A stretch of 9,432 bases of DNA, taken from NCBI GenBank assembly GCA_034437075.1, contig DAOTVD010000273.1:1-9432 (forward strand). The letters run 5' to 3'. The translations under genes and the position numbers were made by a program. Numbering within the stretch: position 1 is the stretch's first letter; each line of letters begins with the position of its first letter. This document shows, piece by piece, positions 1 through 6,589 of the stretch. Source of the DNA: DAOTVD01 sp034437075. GTDB taxonomy: Bacteria; Chloroflexota; Anaerolineae; Aggregatilineales; J027. Below the pieces are notes generated by a model. It made no database searches. It was not told where the DNA came from and saw only the letters and a program-made list of their open reading frames with translations.

Positions 1-129
1 CCCACCCCGGAACCCACCGAACCGCCGACCCAGGAGCCAACTGAGGAACCCACCCCGGAGCCCACCGAACCGCCGACCCAGGAGCCAACTGAGGAACCCA
101 CCCCGGAGCCCACCGAACCACCGACGGAA
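1..129 (+). repeat. 48-bp tandem repeat encoding a Pro/Thr/Glu-rich stalk
   Basis: Two complete 48-bp units (1-48 and 49-96) differ at one base seen (gaa versus gag at position 12 of the unit). A third, diverging partial copy follows from 97. Each unit encodes the 16-residue block PTPEPTEPPTQEPTEE in frame. The array starts at the window edge, so the copy number is unknown. Such stretches are typical extended linkers of secreted proteins, and the tandem DNA form allows copy-number change by slippage or recombination. Confidence 0.93.
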
Positions 130-2931
130 GAACCACCCGCACCGAATCAACCGCCCGTGGTGCAGCCTATCCCAGATCAAACCCTGGTGACGGGCGAAAC
201 GGCCATTGTTCCGGTGCAAGCCAGCGACCCCGAAGGCACGCAGGTCTTCATCGCTGAGCTTCAGTCCGGCAGCACTGCAATCGTAGCCGCCGAGCCGGAT
301 GGCGATGGCAATATCCGCCTGGAAGGCATCTCGCGCGGGCAGGTGGATGTCGTAGCCACATTTGCTGATGGCGAAGGCGCCCGCACGACCGCGCGCTTCC
401 GTGTGGTGGTGCAAGACCCCACGCCCGTGCCCAACGACCCGCCCGCTATCGAGACGATCCCGGCCCAGGAAGTGCCCGTTGGTGAGCAGATCAGCGTGCC
501 CGTGCAAGCCAGCGACCCCGAAGGCACGCGGCCCTTCTTAACGGATGTCGAATCCGGCAGCACGGAAATCGTCACCGCTGAACCCGATGGCGAAGGCGCT
601 ATCCTGTTGACGGGCGTTTCGGAAGGGCGCACGACCATCACGCTGACGGTCAGCGATGGCGCGGGCCTGACCACCAGCACGCAATTCGACGCCCTGGTGC
701 TGCCTCCCCCGCCGGATGAACCGCCCAGTATCGAAAATATCCCCGACCAAACCCTGCGCGCAGATGAGCAAACGACCGTCTCGCTAACCGTCAGCGACCC
801 CGAAGGCGAAGCTGTGAGCATCCTGAGCGCGGAAGCCGACAACCCCGACCTTGTAGAGATCCAGCCCGGCGAATTGAGCCTGACCCTCATCGGGCGCGCG
901 GCGGGCCAAACCACCGTCAGCGTGTCGGTCGCCGACCCGGCAGGCCAAACCGCCGAAACGAGCTTCGGTGTGACGGTCGAACCGCCACCGCCCAATGAGC
1001 CGCCCGTCGTGCAGCCTATCCCGGCCCAATCGGTCGAAATTGACCAGACGATCATCGTGCCCGTGCAAGCCAGCGACCCCGAAGGTCGGCAACCCTTCTT
1101 TGAGGATGTCTCTAGCAGTGCTACGGAAATCGTCGTGGCCGAGTCGGACGGCGAAGGGAATGTGCGCTTGGCGGGCGTTTCGCCAGGGACGGCCACCGTG
1201 AGCGTTGTCATCGCAGATGGCGCAGGCGGCACGACCACCACACGCTTCGAGGTCACCGTCCCAGCACTGCCGACGCCCACCCCGAATGCGCCGCCAGTGG
1301 TGCAACCTATCCCGAATCAGACGGTGCAACTGAACGAGACGATCATCGTGCCCTTGGAAGCCAGCGACCCCGAAGGCTTCCGGCCCTTCTTCGACTCCGC
1401 CACCAGTAACGCGACAGAAATCGCGCGGGTCGAGATTGACGGCGAAGGTAATTTGCTCGTGACGGGCGTTTCGCCGGGGACGACCACCATCGATGTCGTC
1501 GTGACCGACGGCCAAGGCGGCACGACCTCCGAGGTCTTTGAGGTGCGGGTCGAAGACTTGCCCACGCCCACGCCGGACGCCCCCCCGGTAATTCAGCCGA
1601 TTCCAGAACAACAAGTCGAAGTGGATCAGACGATTAACGTACCTGTCCAAGCGAGCGACCCCGAAGGCACGCGGCCCTTTTTCGAGTCCGTGACCAGTAG
1701 CGCCAGCCAAATCGTCACTGCCGAAGCGGACGACGAAGGCAGCGTGCGCCTGACGGGTATCTCGCCGGGGACGGCCACCGTGACCATTGTGGTCGCGGAT
1801 GGCACCGGCGCCACAGCCAGCACCGAGTTCAGCGTGACGGTCAGCGAAGCGCCCGAACCCAATGCCGCCCCCACCATAGAACCCATCGCCAACCAGCAAA
1901 TGACGGTCGATACCTTTTTGCCCGTGGCCGTGCAAGCCAATGACCCGAATGACGACCCCTTGACGGTCAACGCCACCAGCAGCGCTGAATCGGTCGCCGC
2001 CGTGCAAGTGGACGACGCCGGTGCGGTGGTGGTCTTTGGTGCCAGCCCCGGTACGGCCAATATCACGGTGACGGTCACCGACCCGGCAGCCGCATCGGCG
2101 TCGGCAGTGTTCGCCGTGGAGGTCGTCCCGGCGGAAGAACCGCCCGCCGAAGAACTACCCGCCGGGCCAGACCTAGCCAGCATTCCGGTCATCCCGCCCT
2201 TAGACGGTGACACCTTGAACAACATTCAGGCCATCGCGGCCAATAGCGAGGCCCTCGCCACTAGCGTGATCGTTGTGGGCGACACGCCGCCGGGGGCCTT
2301 CTTGGCAGATGCTGCCACGGCAGGCTATGACCTGAGCGCCGCGCCTGGCCTAGAAGCCACCCTGACGGCTTACCTGAATCAGCCTGTGGGTGGGGGCGAG
2401 GCCAGCGTCTTGGCGGAAGGCGGCGCACGCGCCACCGACCCCGGTTGGACAGTCGCGGATTTGCTGAACGCGGCCAATAACGCGGGCGATTGCGCCCAGG
2501 CACCCAACCCGGTCGCGTGTAGCGCTATCTTCCAGCAGCCGAGCGTGGCCGTGGTGGCAGTCGGGCGTAATGATGCCCTAAACGGCACCCCGCCGGAAGC
2601 CTTCGCGGCGGATTACCAGGCCGTGCTGGATGAACTCGTCGCGCGTGGGGCAATCCCCGTACTGACGACCCTACCCGGCGATCCGTCCGTCGTTGGCCCG
2701 TATAACGCGAGCATCGTCGCCCTGGCAGAGGCCAACGCCCTGCCTCTGTGGAATCTGGCGCGCGCGATCCCCGAAGGGCAAGTCAACACGGACTTAACGC
2801 TTACGTCGCCGGGCGCGGGCCAAAATGCCCAACTCACGCAAGCCAATGTCGAGAGCTTCGGCACAGCCCGCCGCAACCTGAGCTTGCTGCGCCTGCTGGA
2901 CGCCTTGCGGAGCGCCGTTCCTCTGGGCTAA
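1..2931 (+). CDS. Large secreted multidomain surface protein: PTE-rich stalk, seven Ig/cadherin-like repeats, C-terminal SGNH-like domain (5' partial)
   Basis: Reading frame 1 is open from the first base, so the true start and any signal peptide lie upstream; the in-frame GTG at 157 is an internal Val codon. About 976 residues are visible. In order: a Pro/Thr/Glu stalk (1-144), seven Ig/cadherin-like domains of 90-97 residues (145-2130) with the shared pattern PPxIxxIPxQ...VPVxASDPEG...GVSPGTxTVxVxVxDG, a short Pro/Glu linker, then an SGNH/GDSL-like domain (about 2180-2928). The SGNH call rests on block I GDT (2278-2286), block III GRND (2563-2574), a Cys pair (2491-2493 and 2518-2520) and alternating alpha/beta character. 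The usual Ser of GDS is Thr, and the usual DxxH is D-L-T-L (2791-2802), so hydrolase activity is doubtful. No lysine occurs in the visible protein. The role is inferred: an extracellular or surface-attached adhesive or carbohydrate-associated protein. A terminator follows the stop. Confidence 0.88.
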   Translation, partial: PTPEPTEPPTQEPTEEPTPEPTEPPTQEPTEEPTPEPTEPPTEEPPAPNQPPVVQPIPDQTLVTGETAIVPVQASDPEGTQVFIAELQSGSTAIVAAEPDGDGNIRLEGISRGQVDVVATFADGEGARTTARFRVVVQDPTPVPNDPPAIETIPAQEVPVGEQISVPVQASDPEGTRPFLTDVESGSTEIVTAEPDGEGAILLTGVSEGRTTITLTVSDGAGLTTSTQFDALVLPPPPDEPPSIENIPDQTLRADEQTTVSLTVSDPEGEAVSILSAEADNPDLVEIQPGELSLTLIGRAAGQTTVSVSVADPAGQTAETSFGVTVEPPPPNEPPVVQPIPAQSVEIDQTIIVPVQASDPEGRQPFFEDVSSSATEIVVAESDGEGNVRLAGVSPGTATVSVVIADGAGGTTTTRFEVTVPALPTPTPNAPPVVQPIPNQTVQLNETIIVPLEASDPEGFRPFFDSATSNATEIARVEIDGEGNLLVTGVSPGTTTIDVVVTDGQGGTTSEVFEVRVEDLPTPTPDAPPVIQPIPEQQVEVDQTINVPVQASDPEGTRPFFESVTSSASQIVTAEADDEGSVRLTGISPGTATVTIVVADGTGATASTEFSVTVSEAPEPNAAPTIEPIANQQMTVDTFLPVAVQANDPNDDPLTVNATSSAESVAAVQVDDAGAVVVFGASPGTANITVTVTDPAAASASAVFAVEVVPAEEPPAEELPAGPDLASIPVIPPLDGDTLNNIQAIAANSEALATSVIVVGDTPPGAFLADAATAGYDLSAAPGLEATLTAYLNQPVGGGEASVLAEGGARATDPGWTVADLLNAANNAGDCAQAPNPVACSAIFQQPSVAVVAVGRNDALNGTPPEAFAADYQAVLDELVARGAIPVLTTLPGDPSVVGPYNASIVALAEANALPLWNLARAIPEGQVNTDLTLTSPGAGQNAQLTQANVESFGTARRNLSLLRLLDALRSAVPLG
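145..2130 (+). repeat. Seven tandem Ig/cadherin-like domain repeats (protein level, partly DNA level)
   Basis: Repeats begin at 145, 433, 715, 994, 1285, 1576 and 1861, giving lengths of 96, 94, 93, 97, 97, 95 and 90 residues. Most start with N/D-x-PP and carry a DPEG motif about 30 residues in, which could contribute to cadherin-style calcium binding (inference). Repeats 1, 2, 4, 5 and 6 are closest to each other; repeats 3 and 7 are more divergent. Short exact DNA repeats persist: the stretch around the VQASDPEG codons is identical at 214-236, 502-524 and 1063-1085, which points to fairly recent duplication or conversion between units. Confidence 0.85.
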
Positions 2932-2953
2932 AGCTCGCGCGCCACATCTCCCC

Positions 2954-2987
2954 AGCCTCGGATGTCTCATCCGAGGCTCTTTCATTT
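2954..2987 (+). terminator. Rho-independent terminator after the surface protein gene
   Basis: A perfect 11-bp stem (2954-2964 pairing with 2968-2978), with a 3-nt loop TCT, is followed by the T-rich tail CTTTCATTT. It begins 22 nt after the stop codon of the surface protein gene. The stem is GC-rich at its base, as expected for an intrinsic terminator, although the T run is interrupted by a C. Confidence 0.85.
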
Positions 2988-2995
2988 ATATGCTT

Positions 2996-3015
2996 AACGG
3001 CCCGAAAGGCCCGTT
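2996..3015 (+). other. Second short hairpin with a GAAA tetraloop
   Basis: AACGG pairs with CCGTT (2996-3000 with 3011-3015). A C/C mismatch follows, then CC pairs with GG closing a GAAA loop (3004-3007). It lies 17 nt downstream of the terminator stem-loop. It could be a back-up terminator, a processed RNA end, or chance; TTT followed by GACC after the stem is a weak tail. The remaining intergenic DNA up to 3116 holds only weak promoter-like sequence, such as TTGACC at 3015-3020 with no good -10 partner. Confidence 0.3.
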
Positions 3016-3116
3016 TGACCTGGGCCATTTTCCCCAACTTTTACCTGAAGGCTTGCACCGGGCATCCCGCGTGTTTTAGGGTGAAGATGTGTGTAACCCT
3101 AATCCTCAAGGACATT

Positions 3117-4340
3117 ATGCTGAAACGAATCCCGTATTTGCTATTGATCGTGGTGCTGATGGCGCTACCTGCCGCCGTAGCGGCCCAAACGTCTGCGGAT
3201 GAAATCGAACTTGAAACCTACGAATTTGACCTGAGCAGCGGGTCTGTCAGCCTGCAAGCCCCTGCCGAATGGACTGTACAGGCCGCCGAAGGCGCGGATA
3301 ATGTCACCGTTGCTTCTAGCGAAGACGTCCTGATGATGGAAGGCGACCTGACCACCATTGAACTCGAAAGCGACGAATCCGCGATGACCTTCTCGTTCTT
3401 CCCCATTGAATTGCTCGGCCTGGAAGAGCCCACCGCTATCGAAGCTGTGACGGTCTTCACCGAGCTACTTGGCAATTTCCAGACACCCGAAGTCAGCGAA
3501 ACAAATGACGAAATCGCCAGCGCGTCCGTTATGGCTGATGGCCTAAGTGGCGGTATCTATGGCGAGGTGCGCGAAGATACGGTCTTCTTCATAACGGCCT
3601 TTGCCGCGCCAGATAACGCCGAATTTATTGATGATCTGGCCCTGCGGCTGCTGCCTGAATTCCAAATGGCTGATATGATGGCCGAAGACGGTGATACCCC
3701 CGCCGATGCGGTCGAAGGGGACACCACCGAGGATACGGACGTGCGCCCCGCGCCAGATCGTGAAGAAGACACCGGCGTGGCCACCGCAGGCGATGATACA
3801 TTGATCATTACCCCCGGCGAAGCCGCCGATGATGTGACCCTGGAACCCTTCGTAACGGACGATAATCTGATCGCTACGGAAGTCCCCGCCGACGCCCAAG
3901 TGACCTTCCAGGATAGCATTCTGATGATCACCAATACCGAGAATTTTGACATGGACGCCGTGCGCCCCGAACTCACGGGCGACGAATACGGCATCACCAT
4001 CACGCCCTTCCCGCTGGAAATCGCGCAGTTGATGGCCGAAGACCTGGAAACCGACACCGGCGCGCAAGCCGTGATACAGACCATCATCCAGGGCGCGGAC
4101 GCCACCGTTAGCCTGGGCGAGGTGACGATTGTGAATGACGAAGCCGGGCGCGATATCGCGCTGACCAATGTGGAATATGAAAATGGCGCGGGCATTTCCA
4201 TCGTGGAAGTCACCGAAGATGGCGTTATCATCATCACGGGCATCTCTGCGCCGGATAACCTGAACTTCGTGCGTGACCTGGCCCTGCGGATGCTGCGCAA
4301 TACGACCGTTACCCTGCCAGAAGCACCCACGACACCCTAA
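3117..4340 (+). CDS. Secreted acidic protein with a duplicated domain, function unknown
   Basis: A 407-residue protein starting at ATG 3117, chosen because it gives a textbook signal peptide (Lys/Arg n-region, hydrophobic core, AVAAQ near residues 20-24) and has AAGGA at 3108-3112. An in-frame ATG at 3087 would add ten residues before the signal peptide and is less likely. I do not recognise the family. The mature protein has two related halves joined by an acidic Asp/Glu/Thr linker (about residues 183-230). Each half ends with the same signature, T-x4-APDN-x2-F-x2-DLALR-x-L, at residues 160-179 and 374-393, a 214-residue offset. The mature part is very acidic and has no Lys and no Cys. No membrane anchor, lipobox or catalytic motif is visible after the signal peptide, so it is probably released or held by other envelope components (inference). 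It is transcribed alone, with terminators on both sides. Confidence 0.88.
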   Translation: MLKRIPYLLLIVVLMALPAAVAAQTSADEIELETYEFDLSSGSVSLQAPAEWTVQAAEGADNVTVASSEDVLMMEGDLTTIELESDESAMTFSFFPIELLGLEEPTAIEAVTVFTELLGNFQTPEVSETNDEIASASVMADGLSGGIYGEVREDTVFFITAFAAPDNAEFIDDLALRLLPEFQMADMMAEDGDTPADAVEGDTTEDTDVRPAPDREEDTGVATAGDDTLIITPGEAADDVTLEPFVTDDNLIATEVPADAQVTFQDSILMITNTENFDMDAVRPELTGDEYGITITPFPLEIAQLMAEDLETDTGAQAVIQTIIQGADATVSLGEVTIVNDEAGRDIALTNVEYENGAGISIVEVTEDGVIIITGISAPDNLNFVRDLALRMLRNTTVTLPEAPTTP

Positions 4341-4366
4341 ATTCGGCTCGCATAGCGGATTTTCCC

Positions 4367-4406
4367 GGCCCTGGGGCGCTCATCGAGTGGCCCTAGGGCC
4401 TTTTTT
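4367..4406 (+). terminator. Rho-independent terminator after the acidic secreted protein gene
   Basis: GGCCCTGGGGC (4367-4377) pairs with GCCCTAGGGCC (4390-4400) over 11 pairs, including one G-U. A short CTC/GAG extension is possible in the loop. It is directly followed by six T residues (4401-4406). This is a classic intrinsic terminator beginning 27 nt after the stop codon. Confidence 0.93.
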
Positions 4407-4444
4407 ACTCCTCAACCATGCTTTTCTGTTCGCACATCCCCGAC

Positions 4445-4450
4445 TACAAT
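4445..4450 (+). promoter_or_regulatory. Candidate -10 element upstream of the SpoIIE-type gene
   Basis: TACAAT lies 34 nt before the ATG at 4485, downstream of the preceding terminator, so a new promoter is expected here. The region 17 nt further upstream is T-rich (around 4422-4430), with no good TTGACA match. The ribosome binding site is weak: GGAG at 4467-4470 is 14 nt from the start codon. Confidence 0.4.
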
Positions 4451-4484
4451 AGGGCGGTTACACAACGGAGTCCACAACACACCC

Positions 4485-6194
4485 ATGTTTGAATTTCTCG
4501 GCGAATTGCGCGTCGAAGCCACGCGCGAGAATCTGCGCACCATTTCATTCTTTATCCAGGGCTTGGGGCAACGCCTGCGCTTGGACGAAAGCACGCTGTT
4601 TGATTTGGAATTGGCCGTGGAAGAAGCCGCTACCAACATCATCAGCCATGCCTACAGCGACCAACACGACGGCGCGATGGCGCTTCACGCCGACCTTATC
4701 GGCAATTCGCTACGCATGACCATCAGCGATTGGGGGCGCTCGTTTGACCCCGCCAGCGTCCGCCCCTTCGATATTCATGCGCCTGTGGAAACGCGCATCC
4801 AAGGCGGCATGGGCTTACATTTCATCCATAACTTGATGGACGGTGTCGAACGCCACATCAGCACCGGTGCGGACGACCCTAACCGGCTCACGCTGATCAA
4901 GACCATCCAAACCCGAGGCCGGAGCGCGCCCTTGCGCCTACGCCAGACGCAAGAACTCAGCGCTATGCAGACCATCAGCACGGTGCTAACCAGCGGCATC
5001 GAGCTAGACCAACTGCTGCGCATTATCATCGACAAACTTGTGGAAACCATCGGCGCGGAGCGCGGCACCCTGTATATGGTGGACGAAGAACGCGGCGAAT
5101 GCTGGTCGCGCGTGTTATTAGAAGACGCCGCCGTACTGCCCGAAATCCGCATTAAAATTGGCGAGGGCATCGCGGGCACGGTGGCCCAAACGGGCGAAAC
5201 GCTCAATATCCCCGAAGCGCACGCGCACCCGCTGTTTAACCCCAGCTTCGACCACGAAACCGGCTACACGACGCGCAATATCTTGGCCGTGCCCATGCGC
5301 GACCCCCGCCAAAAGGTGATCGGCGTGGTGCAAATGCTGAACAAGCGCGACGACGACGCCTTCACCGCCCAGGACGCGCGCTTGCTGAGCGCCATGGCAG
5401 CCCAAGCGGCGATTAGCATCGAGAATGCGCGGTTGTACGAGCAAGAACTGGCCCAGAAGCTGGTCGCGCGAGAGCTAGAAACCGCGCATGGCATCCAAAA
5501 AAGCTTTCTGCCCGAACACGTGCCCGAAGTCCTCGGCTGGGAAATCGCCGCCTATTGGGAGCCCATGAGCAACGTAGCCGGAGACTTCTATGATTTTCGG
5601 GTGTTGCCGGATGGGCGTCTGGTGGCGGCTATCGCGGATGTCTCTGGCAAGGGGATTCCGGCGGCGCTATTGATGGCCATGTGCGTGACGCTCTTGCGCT
5701 TCGGCCTGACGTTGGGCCTAACCCCGCGCGAACTCATCGCCAACGCCAATCACGCGCTCATCGAGCAGCAACGCTCGCGGATGTTCGCTACCTTGTTCAT
5801 TGCATATATCACGCCGGAGGATGGCCAGGTGGCTTATGTCTCCGCCGGGCACAATCCGCCCTTGCTGTATCGTGCCCAGACGGGCGCTTGCGATTTGCTA
5901 AGCGCGGCAGGCGTGGCGGTCGGCATCTTCAAAGCCGCCCAATACGAGCAAAAATCAGCCCAGATGGCACCCGGCGATATTCTAGTGATGTACACGGACG
6001 GCATTACCGAAATTATCAACGAAGCCGAAGAAGAATTTGGCGAGGAACGCCTGCAAACGCTCATCTGCGACCACGCGAGCGCATCACCAAGCGAGATCGT
6101 CGCGCGGATCCGCGAGGCCGTGCACGGCTTTAGCGGTAGTCCCGCGCGTTTTGATGATGAAACGTTGGTGATTATCAAACGCCAAACCGCCTAG
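4485..6194 (+). CDS. RsbW-like ATPase/GAF/SpoIIE-type (PP2C) phosphatase signalling protein
   Basis: A 569-residue cytoplasmic protein with no membrane segment. Residues about 8-140 form a GHKL/HATPase domain of the RsbW anti-sigma type: N-box EEAATNIISHAY (N51, H55), G1 box DWGRSFDP (82-89) and G2 box GGMGL (107-111). Residues about 157-320 form a GAF sensor domain (LAVPM...VIGVVQMLNK). A short helical connector follows, then a SpoIIE/PP2C phosphatase domain (about 333-569). Its metal ligands look intact: GDFYD (366-370), DVSGKG (385-390), GHNPP (455-459), YTDGITE (503-509) and FDDET (556-560). By family knowledge the phosphatase removes phosphate from an STAS anti-sigma antagonist and the kinase domain phosphorylates one; the GAF domain would tune this by ligand or partner. 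No STAS protein or sigma factor is adjacent, so its target is unknown. The start fits the expected N-terminus of the RsbW fold. Confidence 0.95.
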   Translation: MFEFLGELRVEATRENLRTISFFIQGLGQRLRLDESTLFDLELAVEEAATNIISHAYSDQHDGAMALHADLIGNSLRMTISDWGRSFDPASVRPFDIHAPVETRIQGGMGLHFIHNLMDGVERHISTGADDPNRLTLIKTIQTRGRSAPLRLRQTQELSAMQTISTVLTSGIELDQLLRIIIDKLVETIGAERGTLYMVDEERGECWSRVLLEDAAVLPEIRIKIGEGIAGTVAQTGETLNIPEAHAHPLFNPSFDHETGYTTRNILAVPMRDPRQKVIGVVQMLNKRDDDAFTAQDARLLSAMAAQAAISIENARLYEQELAQKLVARELETAHGIQKSFLPEHVPEVLGWEIAAYWEPMSNVAGDFYDFRVLPDGRLVAAIADVSGKGIPAALLMAMCVTLLRFGLTLGLTPRELIANANHALIEQQRSRMFATLFIAYITPEDGQVAYVSAGHNPPLLYRAQTGACDLLSAAGVAVGIFKAAQYEQKSAQMAPGDILVMYTDGITEIINEAEEEFGEERLQTLICDHASASPSEIVARIREAVHGFSGSPARFDDETLVIIKRQTA

Positions 6195-6219
6195 GATTCG
6201 TGCATTCGACCCCAAATAA

Positions 6220-6239
6220 GCTATGCTCTTAGGCGTAGC
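6220..6239 (+). other. Small hairpin between the SpoIIE-type gene and the small lysine-rich gene
   Basis: GCTATGC (6220-6226) and GCGTAGC (6233-6239) pair over 7 bp, with one G-U and a 6-nt loop. No T run follows, so it is not a typical terminator. TATGCT (6222-6227) within it could serve as a -10 element. The 89-nt gap also holds an SD-like TAAGGAG (6249-6255) with no start codon at a usable distance. Confidence 0.25.
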
Positions 6240-6272
6240 AAGTTCGCTTAAGGAGCCAAAAACCAACCACAG

Positions 6273-6278
6273 AAAGGA
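6273..6278 (+). promoter_or_regulatory. Ribosome binding site for the small lysine-rich protein
   Basis: AAAGGA ends 5 nt before the ATG at 6284. It is the clearest Shine-Dalgarno sequence in the window and supports this start for the 100-residue gene. Confidence 0.75.
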
Positions 6279-6283
6279 ACCTC

Positions 6284-6586
6284 ATGGCTGCTAAAGATGA
6301 TCTCAAACCCCTGGTCGATGACATTATCGAAGGGATGACCAGCAACGAATTCACGACCTATGATTATATGATGGCTTTCGGGCGCTTTCAGGAAAAAGCC
6401 TTTGTCAAAGCCCTGCACGAGAATATCGACCATGCCGCCGGGCCGTTTGGCGCCGTGCGCGAAATCATGGAGGCTTTGCTGGGAGCAAGCGAAAAAGCTA
6501 GCAAGCTAAAAGACGACGCCCGCGCCATCGATCTATTCGGCCTGCCGGGCACGACCAAACTGTGGCAAAAGAAGAAAAAGGCTTAA
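6284..6586 (+). CDS. Small lysine-rich cytoplasmic protein, function unknown
   Basis: A 100-residue protein with a strong ribosome binding site. It looks almost entirely alpha-helical, has no signal peptide or membrane segment, and ends in a polybasic tail (QKKKKA). A Phe-Thr-Thr stretch (SNEFTTYDYMMAF, residues about 21-33), a central helix and a terminal DLFGLPGTTKLW block before the tail loosely recall small winged-helix-like proteins, but I cannot assign a family. The basic tail could contact nucleic acid or an acidic partner (inference). It has about 12 Lys in 100 residues, in sharp contrast to the almost lysine-free exported proteins around it. Its stop is 3 nt before the ATG of the metalloprotease gene, whose ribosome binding site lies inside this gene, so the two are very likely co-transcribed and translationally coupled. 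It is not an STAS protein, so it is not an obvious partner of the upstream SpoIIE protein. Confidence 0.85.
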   Translation: MAAKDDLKPLVDDIIEGMTSNEFTTYDYMMAFGRFQEKAFVKALHENIDHAAGPFGAVREIMEALLGASEKASKLKDDARAIDLFGLPGTTKLWQKKKKA

Positions 6587-6589
6587 GAC

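Noticed and set aside
1..129. A possible CRISPR-like or non-coding tandem array
   Set aside because: The units are contiguous with no spacers, are a multiple of three, and encode a Pro/Thr/Glu stalk in the frame of the large gene.
157..159. GTG as the start of the surface protein
   Set aside because: The frame is open upstream to base 1 and encodes a coherent PTE-rich stalk; this GTG is an internal Val codon inside the first Ig-like repeat.
261..2225. Several long open frames on the minus strand opposite the surface protein gene
   Set aside because: They mirror the repeated, GC-rich codons of the plus-strand gene, have low-complexity Ser/Gly/Val- or Gly/Arg-rich translations, and match no family I recognise. 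The plus-strand frame has clear repeated domains.
2748..3116. An N-terminal extension of the acidic secreted protein overlapping the upstream gene
   Set aside because: The extension crosses the terminator at 2954-2987 and would bury a canonical signal peptide that starts at 3117.
3557..4330. A minus-strand frame opposite the acidic secreted protein
   Set aside because: The translation is Ser-rich and has no recognisable domain, while the plus strand has a signal peptide, a duplicated domain and a terminator.
5681..6133. An alternative plus-strand frame inside the SpoIIE domain
   Set aside because: It is Arg/His-rich, has no family resemblance, and lies fully within an intact phosphatase domain carrying all metal-binding motifs in the main frame.
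6249..6255. An extra Shine-Dalgarno-like TAAGGAG hinting at a tiny gene
   Set aside because: No ATG, GTG or TTG lies at a suitable distance downstream; the next start at 6284 has its own ribosome binding site.
6284..6586. The small gene as an STAS anti-sigma antagonist for the SpoIIE protein
   Set aside because: It lacks the conserved Ser/Thr-containing DSSG-type motif and the alternating beta-alpha pattern of STAS domains.
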